A stretch of 12,732 bases of DNA from Lentimicrobiaceae bacterium. GTDB lineage: Bacteria > Bacteroidota > Bacteroidia > Bacteroidales > WCHB1-69. This document shows, piece by piece, positions 5,279-12,732 of the stretch. The notes beneath the pieces were generated by a model. The model saw nothing but the letters and a program-made list of their open reading frames with translations. It was not told the origin of the DNA and did no database searches. The number at the start of each line of letters is the position of its first letter. Position 1 is the first letter of the stretch. Position numbers and translations under genes: made by a program. Where the stretch lies: contig WRNX01000027.1 of the NCBI GenBank assembly GCA_009776395.1, positions 1 to 12,732 of the forward strand, given 5' to 3'.

Positions 5279-6334
5279 ATGTTCAGGTTTGAAAATGAAA
5301 ATTATTTATACGGATTACTCATTATTCCGTTTTTTATTTTAGGATACATTTTATTGTATTATGTTACCAAAAAACGTTGGCGTCATTTTGGAGATGAAGC
5401 GTTAGTAAACAGATTGATGCCGTTACGCTCAGTTCCTGCCCAAACTGTCAAATTTTCTTTACTCATGGCAGCTTTAGCGTGTTTTATTTTTACCCTGGCA
5501 AATCCACAAGTGGGCAGCGCTTTAGAAAAAGGGATGCGGAAAGGAGTGGATATTATGATTGCCTTGGATATTTCCAATAGCATGTTGGCGGAAGATATTC
5601 AACCCAATCGTTTGGAAGCCTCCAAAATAGCGCTTTCCCGTTTTATAGATCAACTTAAAGGAGATCGAATCGGGTTGGTGGTTTTTGCAGGAAAATCGTT
5701 TGTGCAGCTGCCCATCACCAGCGATTATGCGGCTGCCAAAATGTTTGTGAATTTTGTAAGTCCAAAACTGATGAACGAACAAGGCACTGATATTGCCTCC
5801 GCCATTGATTTGGCTGCCGTTTCCATGCTGCCTGAAGTAAAAGATGGGAATGCAGACTTGAACAAGATTTCGCAACTCAACTCAAAAGTAATTTTGGTAG
5901 TATCTGATGGGGAAGACCACTTTCCTCAAGCTGTTGAAGTAGCGGCGCAAGTAAGAAAATTGGGCGTTACTATCCATACTATTGGAATTGGTGATGTGCG
6001 TGGCGTCCCTATACCCGATGGAAGAAGTAACAGTTTTAAAAAAGATTTGGAAGGCAATACGGTGATTACCCGTTTAAATGAAGATGTATTAAAAGAGATC
6101 GCCGCAACAGGAGGCGGAGTTTACGTACATGCCTCTAATGCAAACATGGGATTTGAAACCATTTTAGAAAAAATAAACAATATGAATAAAGTGGATTTAC
6201 AAGAGATCACTTTTTCTCGATACGAAAGCAAATATCAGTTTCCTCTATTAATTGGTTTGTTTTTTTTACTGCTTGAAGCATTTTGGTTTTCTGTGAAATT
6301 GAGGTGGAGAGAGTGGTTGAAGATTAGTGTTTAA
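5279..6334 (+). CDS. batB: BatB-type membrane protein with von Willebrand factor A domain
   Basis: This is a Bacteroides aerotolerance (Bat) family inner-membrane protein whose VWA domain is expected to face the periplasm. Transmembrane segments lie at about 10-29, 58-75 and 321-340. The VWA domain at about 88-300 has a complete metal-ion-dependent adhesion site: D97-I-S99-N-S101, T170 in QGTDIASA, and D210 in SDGED. The N-terminal F-x-N-x-x-YLY start, the ALDISNSMLAEDIQPNRLE stretch and the PIPDGRSNSFKKDLEGN loop resemble BatB rather than BatA. Length (351) is close to family members. In Bacteroidetes BatB usually sits with moxR, batA and other bat genes, but none is here. It instead closes a housekeeping cluster, 3 bp after coaD. 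The molecular role of Bat proteins is not settled; stress tolerance and envelope functions have been proposed. Confidence 0.88.
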   Translation: MFRFENENYLYGLLIIPFFILGYILLYYVTKKRWRHFGDEALVNRLMPLRSVPAQTVKFSLLMAALACFIFTLANPQVGSALEKGMRKGVDIMIALDISNSMLAEDIQPNRLEASKIALSRFIDQLKGDRIGLVVFAGKSFVQLPITSDYAAAKMFVNFVSPKLMNEQGTDIASAIDLAAVSMLPEVKDGNADLNKISQLNSKVILVVSDGEDHFPQAVEVAAQVRKLGVTIHTIGIGDVRGVPIPDGRSNSFKKDLEGNTVITRLNEDVLKEIAATGGGVYVHASNANMGFETILEKINNMNKVDLQEITFSRYESKYQFPLLIGLFFLLLEAFWFSVKLRWREWLKISV

Positions 6335-6404
6335 AATTTTACCTCAAAAAAGCAGCCCTCCCCCAAAAAAAAAATTCATTTTTCCGTACATATTAAAAAA
6401 TATA

Positions 6405-6412
6405 TATTTTTG
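6405..6412 (+). promoter_or_regulatory. Putative -7 box for the giant secreted-protein gene
   Basis: TATTTTTG matches TAnnTTTG and lies 57 bp before the ATG at 6470, implying its own promoter and a leader of about 50 nt. It sits in a 135-bp gap after batB. I see no hairpin terminator for batB in this gap, so read-through is also possible. The -33 region has no clear TTTG. Confidence 0.6.
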
Positions 6413-6469
6413 CGCGTTAATTGTGTAATTAAAAACTATTAAATATTATTAACTAAAATCTATTTTATT

Positions 6470-9400
6470 ATGAAAAAAATTACTTTTTTCTTAACTGCAA
6501 TGATGTTGCTTGTTGGAGCAACTTTTGCACAACAAAGCAGAGCAATTTCTTACGGAAATAAGCTTTCTAAAGACCAAAACTCCGATCAAGTACTGCAAGT
6601 TGTTTATGGTGAAAAATCAGTACAATCCGGTACCCGCGCACCAGGTGACATCGTTTTCTCTGAAGGATTTGAAACAGCCACAGTACCCGCGCTTCCAACC
6701 GGATGGACAGTAAGTCATACAGGTACCGCTGATTCGTGGATTTCTGTTGGACCGGATCTTATATACGGAACCGGTACTGATTTGGGAAATATTCCTGGCG
6801 TAACAGGTTCAGTACCCATCTATGCAGGAACCAGAATGTTAGGACTTAGTTGGAACGAAACAGGACGCAACGCATGGGCATTTAGCCCAGGATTTACCCT
6901 TACTGCAGGAATCAATTATGTAGTTTCTTTTTGGTTGGTGATGCCAGGATATCCCTCTTATGGAGAGATTAGCGGCTTGGAATGCAAAATAGGACAAACT
7001 CCTACAGGTACAGGAATGAGCAGCGCAGCATCCATGTATTATAGTACAGACGTAATGATTACTAACTGGACAAAATTTTCAGCCTTGTTTACCCCCACGA
7101 CTACAGGAACGTACTATCTTGGTTTCCATGACCTCACCGCAATGCAAGAGGGAATTTATACAATTATTGACGAGATTGAAGTGGTAGAAGCGTCCGAAGT
7201 AAACGATTTACAAATTATGGCTGAAAACCCGTTGTTGCCTTACACTAAAATACCCGCTTCCCAAGCTGCCGGCGTTGCCCTTTCCGGTACCATGCCATTC
7301 CCCCAAAAACTTACCGCCTTGGCTTACAATGCAGGCACACTTACGCAAACGAATGTAACTTTCTCCGCTACTTTCGATGGTCTTGCGCTTGGTTCATCCG
7401 ATCCCATTTCTCTTGCACCCTTTGCCACTTCTGAAGCACTAAATATCACCACACCACCAACACATTACCCATATCTTGAAAATGATTACGATTTCATTTA
7501 TGCGGTTTCTCAAAACGAAACCGATGATAATCCGGAAGATAACGATGTAACTTTTACGCTTGAAATTGGAAATAAATACCAGTTAGACGCCATAACCACA
7601 GATGAGTTCGGAGTGGGATCAAACAGTGGTACTCTTGCGTGTGGAAATATTTTTCCTATCTATAATGCCACCACACTTACCGATGTGGAACTGAGATTTA
7701 GTGATAACCCAGCCATGGCAGGCACAGCAATTAGTATTTCACTATATCCTATGACCAGCGCTACCCAAACCGGTGCAGCTATCTTTACTCAAACGGCAAC
7801 CCGCCCAGCCAGCGGCGTAATTACGGTAGCTGTTCCAGAAACCGCATTAACTGCGCAAAACTACTACTTGTGCGCCAATCAGACCACCACAACTAATTTT
7901 GGAATTTGTTACGATCGACGCGCAAGTTCTCAAAGATGTTACATAAGAAGCGTCGGTGCAGCGGCCGCTGCATTGACAATGCAGTCCGGTTTCGGCGCGG
8001 TTGCAGTGCGTATGATTACATCAGGAGGAACTACCCCAAATGTAGTATTTGTTGATACTGATGTTACCCCCACAGGCACAGGAACAGTAACCGGCGGCGG
8101 CGTATTTAACTCGGGCGACCAGGTTACCCTAACCGCTAATGCCGCTTTTGGCTATAAATTCGTAGAATGGAGCGACGGCGAAACCGCAAACCCATATATT
8201 TTTAATGCCACAGAAGATCTTATTCTTACCGCTATCTTCGAAGAAATTAATACCTGCCAGGATATAGTGGTGGGAACAGGTACCAACACTACATATAACT
8301 ATCCTATCAATACTTTCTATAATTACTCTTACACGCAACAAATTTACCCCGCTGCCGAAATCGGTTTATTCGGTAATATTAATTCTATAGCATTAGAATT
8401 TTTACTTGCCTCAAATAATTATACAGATATTACCATTTATATGGGAACAACCGATAAAACTACTTTTACAAACGCACAAGATTTAGTTCCTTTTGCCGAT
8501 TTGCAACAAGTATATCAAGGACCCGTAAACTTTTCCAATGCAACAAAATGGACCCAAATAGATCTCGATACGCCATTTCCTTACACATGCGGTAATCTTG
8601 TGGTGGCTATTCTTAATAATCAAGGCGCTTACATTGGAAGCACACCCTCTTTCATGGTTACTACGCCAACACCCGCCGGAAACTACACAGCATGTTATTA
8701 TCAGGATGGCTCCGCTATTAATCCTGCCAATCCAACGGCAACCAATAGCAATGTGCAAACTGCACGCGCCAATATGAAATTTGAAGTATGCCCCCCACAA
8801 GGTTGCAAAGACGTACAAATTGGAGAGGGTACAACCGCAGTAATAGCTACTCCATTTCACTTATGGTACAATAATGCTTATTCTCAAGAAATTTTCCTTG
8901 CCTCAGAAATTGGATTTCCCAATGGCGGCGTTATAAATTCTCTTTCGTTTCAACATACTTTTCCATCAAATACAAGTAATGTTTCTATTTATATAGGACA
9001 TACCACCAAATCTTCTTTTGGCGGTACAACATCAAGCGAATGGATTCCGGGTGCAAATTTAACGCTCGTATATGCAGGCGCATTAGTTATGCCAACGGGT
9101 TGGGTTACTGTTTCTTTTAATGAACCGTTTGAGTATGATGGCGTGAGTAATTTGGTAGTTGCATTTGTTAGACAGGATAGTTACACAGGTGGCATGACAG
9201 ATAATCGTTTTGTAGCCCACAGTACGGGAACCGATAATAGAGTGTTTTATTGGTATGCAGATGCCACTTTCCCCGGTGTAAACGCTCCTCCAACTTCCAG
9301 CTTAAACAGAGCAACAAACCGTAATAACATTATTTTTAATCTTTGCGGCGACATGGATCCGGTGGATATGGAAGCAAGCAGTATTACCGGACCTGCTATG

Positions 9401-12397
9401 GCGGTAGCCTTAGATGAATATCAATATACCGTAACTGTTAAAAATAGCGGCGCTTTTGATGTAAATAATTACACCGTAAACATATTAAATGCTGCCGGCG
9501 ATATTCTGGGAACAGCTACGGTAACTGATCCGATAGCGCCAGACGCCATTGCCCAAATTGCCATTCCCGTTATTTTTACTCCGGCAATGGTAGGAACTGT
9601 TAATATTAGAGGTAGCGTGGAAGCAGGTTGCGACGCCAATCTTGCCAACAACGAAACCGCACCCATGGCAGTAACTGTGCTGTCGGAATGTACGGATTTA
9701 GAAAAACAAGAAACCATAACTATTGGCAACGGTACAACAGGCGTCTCTCAATATCCTGTAAATCATTTTTACAGAAATTCTTATGTTCAAGAAATTTTCC
9801 TTGCATCAGAAATTGACTTGCCTGTTGGCGCTTCAATTGCTTCTCTTTCTTTTCAACATACTCTAAGTGGCAATCCTGTTAAAACTAATCAAACTATTTA
9901 TTTGGGTAATACTGATAAATCTAATTTTACTGGTACAAGCGGTGCCACTGCAGACTGGGTTCCAGCAGCACAATTACAACAAGTATGGTCTGGTTCTATT
10001 ACATTTATTCAAGGCTGGATTACTATTGATTTTAATACGTCTTTTGAATATACCGGTGGTAATTTGGTTGTTACATTTCTGAATACTGATGGAAATTATT
10101 CCAATTCGGATAGTCGTTATTATTCTCACTCAACGGGAACAGATTATAGAACAATGCACATTTATAATGACAATACAGGCACTACTGTTCCCAGTATAAC
10201 CAATCCGGGTACTTCAAATTGGGCAAGAGCGCAAGCGCGCAATAACATTATCTTTAGCACTATAGGCATTAAAGAGTTTACTTTAAATCCGGCAGATAAT
10301 TACAACGGCGCTGAGGTTACCTTAGTACCCGATCCGCTTATTTGCGGCCAAACCGGTATCGTTTACATTTACCCCGAAAACGACTGTATGGCAATTACCG
10401 ATGTAAAAATTGACGGCGTATCGCAAGGACCTGTTTCTTATATCGAATTTCCCAATCAAAATGTTCCGCTTCCCGTAATTGAAGTGATTACCTTTGTGCC
10501 TACGTTTATGATTAATGCTACAGCCGGCGACAACGGTATCATTACTCCTGCCGGACTGGTTACGGAAATTGAATGCGGCAGCGATCTAACATTTGATTTC
10601 ATCCCCGATTTTGGCTATACGGTTGACTATTTTGAAGTAGATGACGAAGTATTACCCAAAAAAGGAAACTACACTTTCGAACATATTATTGACAACCATA
10701 ATATTCATGTAGAATTTAAAGAAGCCGATTATTTCATCTATTTCACGCATACCGGTGAGGGCGAAGTAATACCGGTGGGCAGAGAAGCCGAAAGCGTACT
10801 GGGCGTTATTGGCGTGAGCGAAGGAGATATGCAACAATTCAAGTTCGTTCCTGCTCCAAATTATAAAATTCAAGCCGTTTATATTGATGGTCCTCTAAAT
10901 TCATCAGCTCTCAATATGGGATCATATCTGTTTGGCAATATACAGGCAGATCATAATATTCACGTAATATTCAAACCTGTTGACCTTACTATTGTTGCTA
11001 CCGCAGGTCCTAATGGCGCTATTAACCCCGCAGGAAATGTTTTAGTTCCCTACGGCTCTGATAAAACATTTACTATAATTCCTAGTGGAGGATATGTAAT
11101 TGATCAAGTGTTTATAGATGGAGAACCATCCACCGATTATACTGACAACACTTATACTTTTGAAGAAGTTGTAGTAGATCATACCATTTATGTAACTTTC
11201 AAAGTGGCTACTGTTATCGTTACCGTAATTGTACCGGAAGAACACTCTTGCGATGGCAGTATGGTACTTCCGGGCGGAGTTGTTGAACTGCCTTACAACG
11301 CTGATCCGGTCTTTACTTTCTTCCCCGCAGAAGGCTGTAAAGTAACGCACGTATTTGTGGACGGAGAACTCTATACCCCGCCGGGAGAAGAAAACTTTTA
11401 CCATTTCAATTATCTAACAGGAGATCACACCTTAGAAGTTTGGTTCGACAAAAAGACCTATCCTGTTGAAGCAAAAATTACTGCAAACGGTCTTATCAAT
11501 GATGCAGGCATTACTTATGTTCCTCATGGCGACAGCAAAAAATATACTTTTAGCGCCATCGCCGGACACAAAGTTGCCAACGTATTCATTGATGGCAATG
11601 ATGACCAAAACGCTGCAGCCGCAGGAACCTATACCTTTACTAATATTCGAGAACCACACACTATTGACGTAATTATTGAACCTATAGTGTATAATATCAC
11701 AGCATCTGCTGCAGAAGGCGGTTATATCACTCCGGCTGGAATTATCCCCGTAACTTTCGGCGGAAGTCAAAGGTTTAATTTTGCTGCCAACACAGGATTC
11801 GAAATTGAATCAGTGACAATTGACGGTATTGTAAATATGCAAGCGATGTTGAGCGGTTCTCATATCTTTACTAATGTATCTGCAGACCATACCATAGAAG
11901 TTGTATTCAACAAATTGAGATTTAAGATGGAGGGTAAGACAAGTGGTAATGGATCTATTGAACCCGCTGGTATAACAGAAATACTGTTTGGCGAAGATAT
12001 TACCTATAGTATTACTCCAGAAGAGGGTTATCAAATATCAATAGTATTGGTAAATGGCGACAATATGGGAACCATTGATACCTACACCTTTGCCGCAGTG
12101 GATGCAGACGGCACCATTGAAGCATTCTTTACACCGATGGATCCTACAGGTATTACTAATCCAACTATTGATGGCGTTTCCGTATTCAGTTACACTCATA
12201 TTGTATATATAGTAAATAAAGCGCTCGTACCTGTCAACGATGTATCTATCTTTGATATGTATGGAAGAATAGTATGGCAAGGACAAGCCAGCGGTGAAAT
12301 TACCCAAATTCCGTTACAGGTTGCTGACGGCATTTACACTGTTCGCTTAACTTCCGATGATCAATTTGCAGCTACAAAAATTTCTATTCATAGATAG
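6470..12397 (+). CDS. Giant modular T9SS-secreted surface protein
   Basis: A Sec signal peptide (1-20, cleavage after TFA) starts a 1975-residue exported protein. Rough module order: jelly-roll domain resembling Cleaved_Adhesin or 'choice-of-anchor J' (59-241, FSEGFE-x-PTGW to IDEIEV); CARDB-like domain (245-368); a further beta module (370-524); a first bacterial repeat (525-594, FVEWSDG...LTAIFEE); modules A1 (596-774), A2 (779-959) and A3 (1081-1266), with a CARDB-like domain (962-1074) between A2 and A3; a bridging segment (1268-1344); about seven bacterial repeats (1345-1890); and a type A T9SS sorting domain (about 1891-1975) with VSIFDMYGRIVWQG, GIYTVRL and terminal TKISIHR. No protease or glycosidase motif is evident, so an adhesive or structural surface role is inferred. 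Cysteines bracket A1 (596, 774) and A2 (779, 959). It has its own promoter and a strong terminator. Confidence 0.88.
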   Translation: MKKITFFLTAMMLLVGATFAQQSRAISYGNKLSKDQNSDQVLQVVYGEKSVQSGTRAPGDIVFSEGFETATVPALPTGWTVSHTGTADSWISVGPDLIYGTGTDLGNIPGVTGSVPIYAGTRMLGLSWNETGRNAWAFSPGFTLTAGINYVVSFWLVMPGYPSYGEISGLECKIGQTPTGTGMSSAASMYYSTDVMITNWTKFSALFTPTTTGTYYLGFHDLTAMQEGIYTIIDEIEVVEASEVNDLQIMAENPLLPYTKIPASQAAGVALSGTMPFPQKLTALAYNAGTLTQTNVTFSATFDGLALGSSDPISLAPFATSEALNITTPPTHYPYLENDYDFIYAVSQNETDDNPEDNDVTFTLEIGNKYQLDAITTDEFGVGSNSGTLACGNIFPIYNATTLTDVELRFSDNPAMAGTAISISLYPMTSATQTGAAIFTQTATRPASGVITVAVPETALTAQNYYLCANQTTTTNFGICYDRRASSQRCYIRSVGAAAAALTMQSGFGAVAVRMITSGGTTPNVVFVDTDVTPTGTGTVTGGGVFNSGDQVTLTANAAFGYKFVEWSDGETANPYIFNATEDLILTAIFEEINTCQDIVVGTGTNTTYNYPINTFYNYSYTQQIYPAAEIGLFGNINSIALEFLLASNNYTDITIYMGTTDKTTFTNAQDLVPFADLQQVYQGPVNFSNATKWTQIDLDTPFPYTCGNLVVAILNNQGAYIGSTPSFMVTTPTPAGNYTACYYQDGSAINPANPTATNSNVQTARANMKFEVCPPQGCKDVQIGEGTTAVIATPFHLWYNNAYSQEIFLASEIGFPNGGVINSLSFQHTFPSNTSNVSIYIGHTTKSSFGGTTSSEWIPGANLTLVYAGALVMPTGWVTVSFNEPFEYDGVSNLVVAFVRQDSYTGGMTDNRFVAHSTGTDNRVFYWYADATFPGVNAPPTSSLNRATNRNNIIFNLCGDMDPVDMEASSITGPAMAVALDEYQYTVTVKNSGAFDVNNYTVNILNAAGDILGTATVTDPIAPDAIAQIAIPVIFTPAMVGTVNIRGSVEAGCDANLANNETAPMAVTVLSECTDLEKQETITIGNGTTGVSQYPVNHFYRNSYVQEIFLASEIDLPVGASIASLSFQHTLSGNPVKTNQTIYLGNTDKSNFTGTSGATADWVPAAQLQQVWSGSITFIQGWITIDFNTSFEYTGGNLVVTFLNTDGNYSNSDSRYYSHSTGTDYRTMHIYNDNTGTTVPSITNPGTSNWARAQARNNIIFSTIGIKEFTLNPADNYNGAEVTLVPDPLICGQTGIVYIYPENDCMAITDVKIDGVSQGPVSYIEFPNQNVPLPVIEVITFVPTFMINATAGDNGIITPAGLVTEIECGSDLTFDFIPDFGYTVDYFEVDDEVLPKKGNYTFEHIIDNHNIHVEFKEADYFIYFTHTGEGEVIPVGREAESVLGVIGVSEGDMQQFKFVPAPNYKIQAVYIDGPLNSSALNMGSYLFGNIQADHNIHVIFKPVDLTIVATAGPNGAINPAGNVLVPYGSDKTFTIIPSGGYVIDQVFIDGEPSTDYTDNTYTFEEVVVDHTIYVTFKVATVIVTVIVPEEHSCDGSMVLPGGVVELPYNADPVFTFFPAEGCKVTHVFVDGELYTPPGEENFYHFNYLTGDHTLEVWFDKKTYPVEAKITANGLINDAGITYVPHGDSKKYTFSAIAGHKVANVFIDGNDDQNAAAAGTYTFTNIREPHTIDVIIEPIVYNITASAAEGGYITPAGIIPVTFGGSQRFNFAANTGFEIESVTIDGIVNMQAMLSGSHIFTNVSADHTIEVVFNKLRFKMEGKTSGNGSIEPAGITEILFGEDITYSITPEEGYQISIVLVNGDNMGTIDTYTFAAVDADGTIEAFFTPMDPTGITNPTIDGVSVFSYTHIVYIVNKALVPVNDVSIFDMYGRIVWQGQASGEITQIPLQVADGIYTVRLTSDDQFAATKISIHR
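8255..10267 (+). repeat. Three copies of a ~180-residue beta module (A1-A3)
   Basis: Copies lie at 8255-8791, 8804-9346 and 9710-10267, with a CARDB-like domain between the second and third. Each runs from an IG-x-GT opening through YNxSYxQEIxxASEI, IYxGxTxKxxF, WxxIxFxxPFxYxGGNLVVAF to ARxNxxF. A2 and A3 are closest: 8885-8911 and 9788-9814 differ at one position in 27 (caagaaattttccttgc then c/a). I have seen similar modules in many Bacteroidales surface proteins but know no specific function. Confidence 0.8.
10502..12138 (+). repeat. About seven tandem bacterial-repeat modules (70-85 residues each)
   Basis: Approximate starts are 10502, 10731, 10984, 11210, 11457, 11687 and 11918. The common pattern is a strand, then G-x-I-x-PAG (degenerate in copies 2, 4 and 5), then YG-x-x-x-F-x-x-x-P-x-GY, then V-x-x-V-x-x-DG, then YTF-x-x-x-x-x-DH-x-I-x-V-x-F. 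This is the bacterial repeat type (PF18998-like) common before T9SS domains, and likely forms an extended stalk. Related sequence occurs once earlier, at 8042-8254. Confidence 0.75.
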
Positions 12398-12425
12398 AAG
12401 TTTTGGATAATAAATTAATAATCAC

Positions 12426-12456
12426 GAAAAGGCTCGCTTCTATGGCGAGCCTTTTC
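12426..12456. terminator. Rho-independent terminator after the giant gene
   Basis: A perfect 12-bp stem (12426-12437 pairing with 12445-12456, core GGCTCGC/GCGAGCC) encloses a 7-nt loop. The stem's A-run and T-run flanks make it potentially bidirectional. It begins 29 bp after the stop codon. The following 200 bp up to the tRNA promoter are AT-rich with nothing else recognisable. Confidence 0.9.
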
Positions 12457-12654
12457 AAATTTTAAACCACTATCTCAGCAGAATATTCTCCAATATTCGT
12501 ACAGCAAGTTAAGACAAAGAAACTTAAAAAAAGTAGAAGAAAATTTGATGAAAAATAATTGTGTTTTGATATAAAATAATTGCCTATAAAATAACATTTT
12601 ACAAAAATAATCATCTAATTACCTCATCACTTCATCATCATATCAAAAAAAGTA

Positions 12655-12662
12655 TATTTTTG
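12655..12662 (+). promoter_or_regulatory. Putative -7 box for tRNA-Val
   Basis: TATTTTTG ends 15 bp before the first base of the tRNA, matching the Bacteroidetes TAnnTTTG consensus and placing transcription start a few bases ahead of the mature 5' end. It is followed by CCGCC, as in the box of the minus-strand gene at 741-748. Confidence 0.65.
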
Positions 12663-12677
12663 CCGCCTCAAACGCGA

Positions 12678-12732
12678 GGGAGTTTAGCTCAGCTGGTTCA
12701 GAGCATCTGCCTTACAAGCAGAGGGTCGGCGG
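12678..12732 (+). tRNA. tRNA-Val (anticodon TAC), 3' end cut by the window edge
   Basis: The 5' acceptor strand GGGAGTT is followed by TA, a D-arm (GCTC-AGCTGGTTCA-GAGC) and an anticodon stem TCTGC/GCAGA around loop CTTACAA. This places anticodon TAC at positions 34-36, so it reads Val codons GTN, chiefly GTA and GTG. The variable loop GGGTC and the 5' side of the T-stem (GGCGG) are present. The T-loop, the 3' acceptor strand and any CCA lie beyond the window, so acceptor pairing cannot be checked. Further tRNA genes may follow. Confidence 0.93.

Noticed and set aside
10502..12138. Repeat-rich region as a CRISPR or satellite array
   Set aside because: Periodicity is at protein level (70-85 residues, diverged DNA), in frame throughout, as expected for tandem surface-protein domains.
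8483..12307. Several minus-strand ORFs of 70-125 codons within the giant gene
   Set aside because: They are antisense shadows of a long, clearly coding plus-strand frame and show no recognisable domains.

Overview
The window looks like a chromosomal segment of a low-GC member of the Bacteroidota, most likely Bacteroidales. Four kinds of evidence support this. TAnnTTTG-type -7 boxes (all reading TATTTTTG) precede several genes. A 1975-residue secreted protein ends in a type IX secretion (T9SS) sorting domain. A Listeria-Bacteroides repeat lipoprotein carries a Bacteroidetes surface-export signal. A BatB-type VWA membrane protein is present. No species is claimed.

Left part (1-2185), an accessory-looking region. 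A minus-strand gene runs off the left edge. It encodes a lysine/arginine/glutamate-rich coiled coil followed by the start of a domain I associate with DUF3782-type / PD-(D/E)XK nuclease-like proteins. An AT-rich spacer of about 430 bp follows, holding that gene's putative promoter, two 8-bp tandem arrays, a 62-bp dispersed repeat and a 32-bp imperfect palindrome. Next is a G+C-richer orphan amino-acid-type solute-binding lipoprotein gene. Behind it lies a 30-codon minus-strand relic of a PD-(D/E)XK core, fused to a second copy of the dispersed repeat. The binding-protein gene is therefore bracketed by about 63-bp direct repeats at roughly 90% identity.

Middle part (2186-6334), one tightly packed plus-strand cluster. 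It begins with a lipoprotein of three Listeria-Bacteroides (InlB-B-like) repeats whose C-terminus stops just inside what looks like a FISUMP domain. This gene overlaps pgk (phosphoglycerate kinase) by 4 bp. Then come tsaC (threonylcarbamoyl-AMP synthase, tRNA t6A), coaD (phosphopantetheine adenylyltransferase, CoA synthesis) and batB (VWA membrane protein). The spacing suggests co-transcription of housekeeping genes from the promoter in front of the truncated lipoprotein gene.

Right part (6335-12732). A giant T9SS-exported modular surface protein has its own TATTTTTG promoter. Its modules run: signal peptide, jelly-roll/adhesin-like domain, CARDB-like domains, three copies of a roughly 180-residue beta module, about eight bacterial-repeat modules, and the sorting domain. 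A strong 12-bp-stem hairpin terminator follows, then a promoter and the 5' part of a tRNA-Val(TAC) cut by the right edge.

The observations most worth following up are the nuclease relic with its duplicated upstream repeat, the truncated FISUMP lipoprotein joined to pgk, and the palindrome before the orphan binding-protein gene. I saw no CRISPR array, no transposase and no clearly new multi-gene system.
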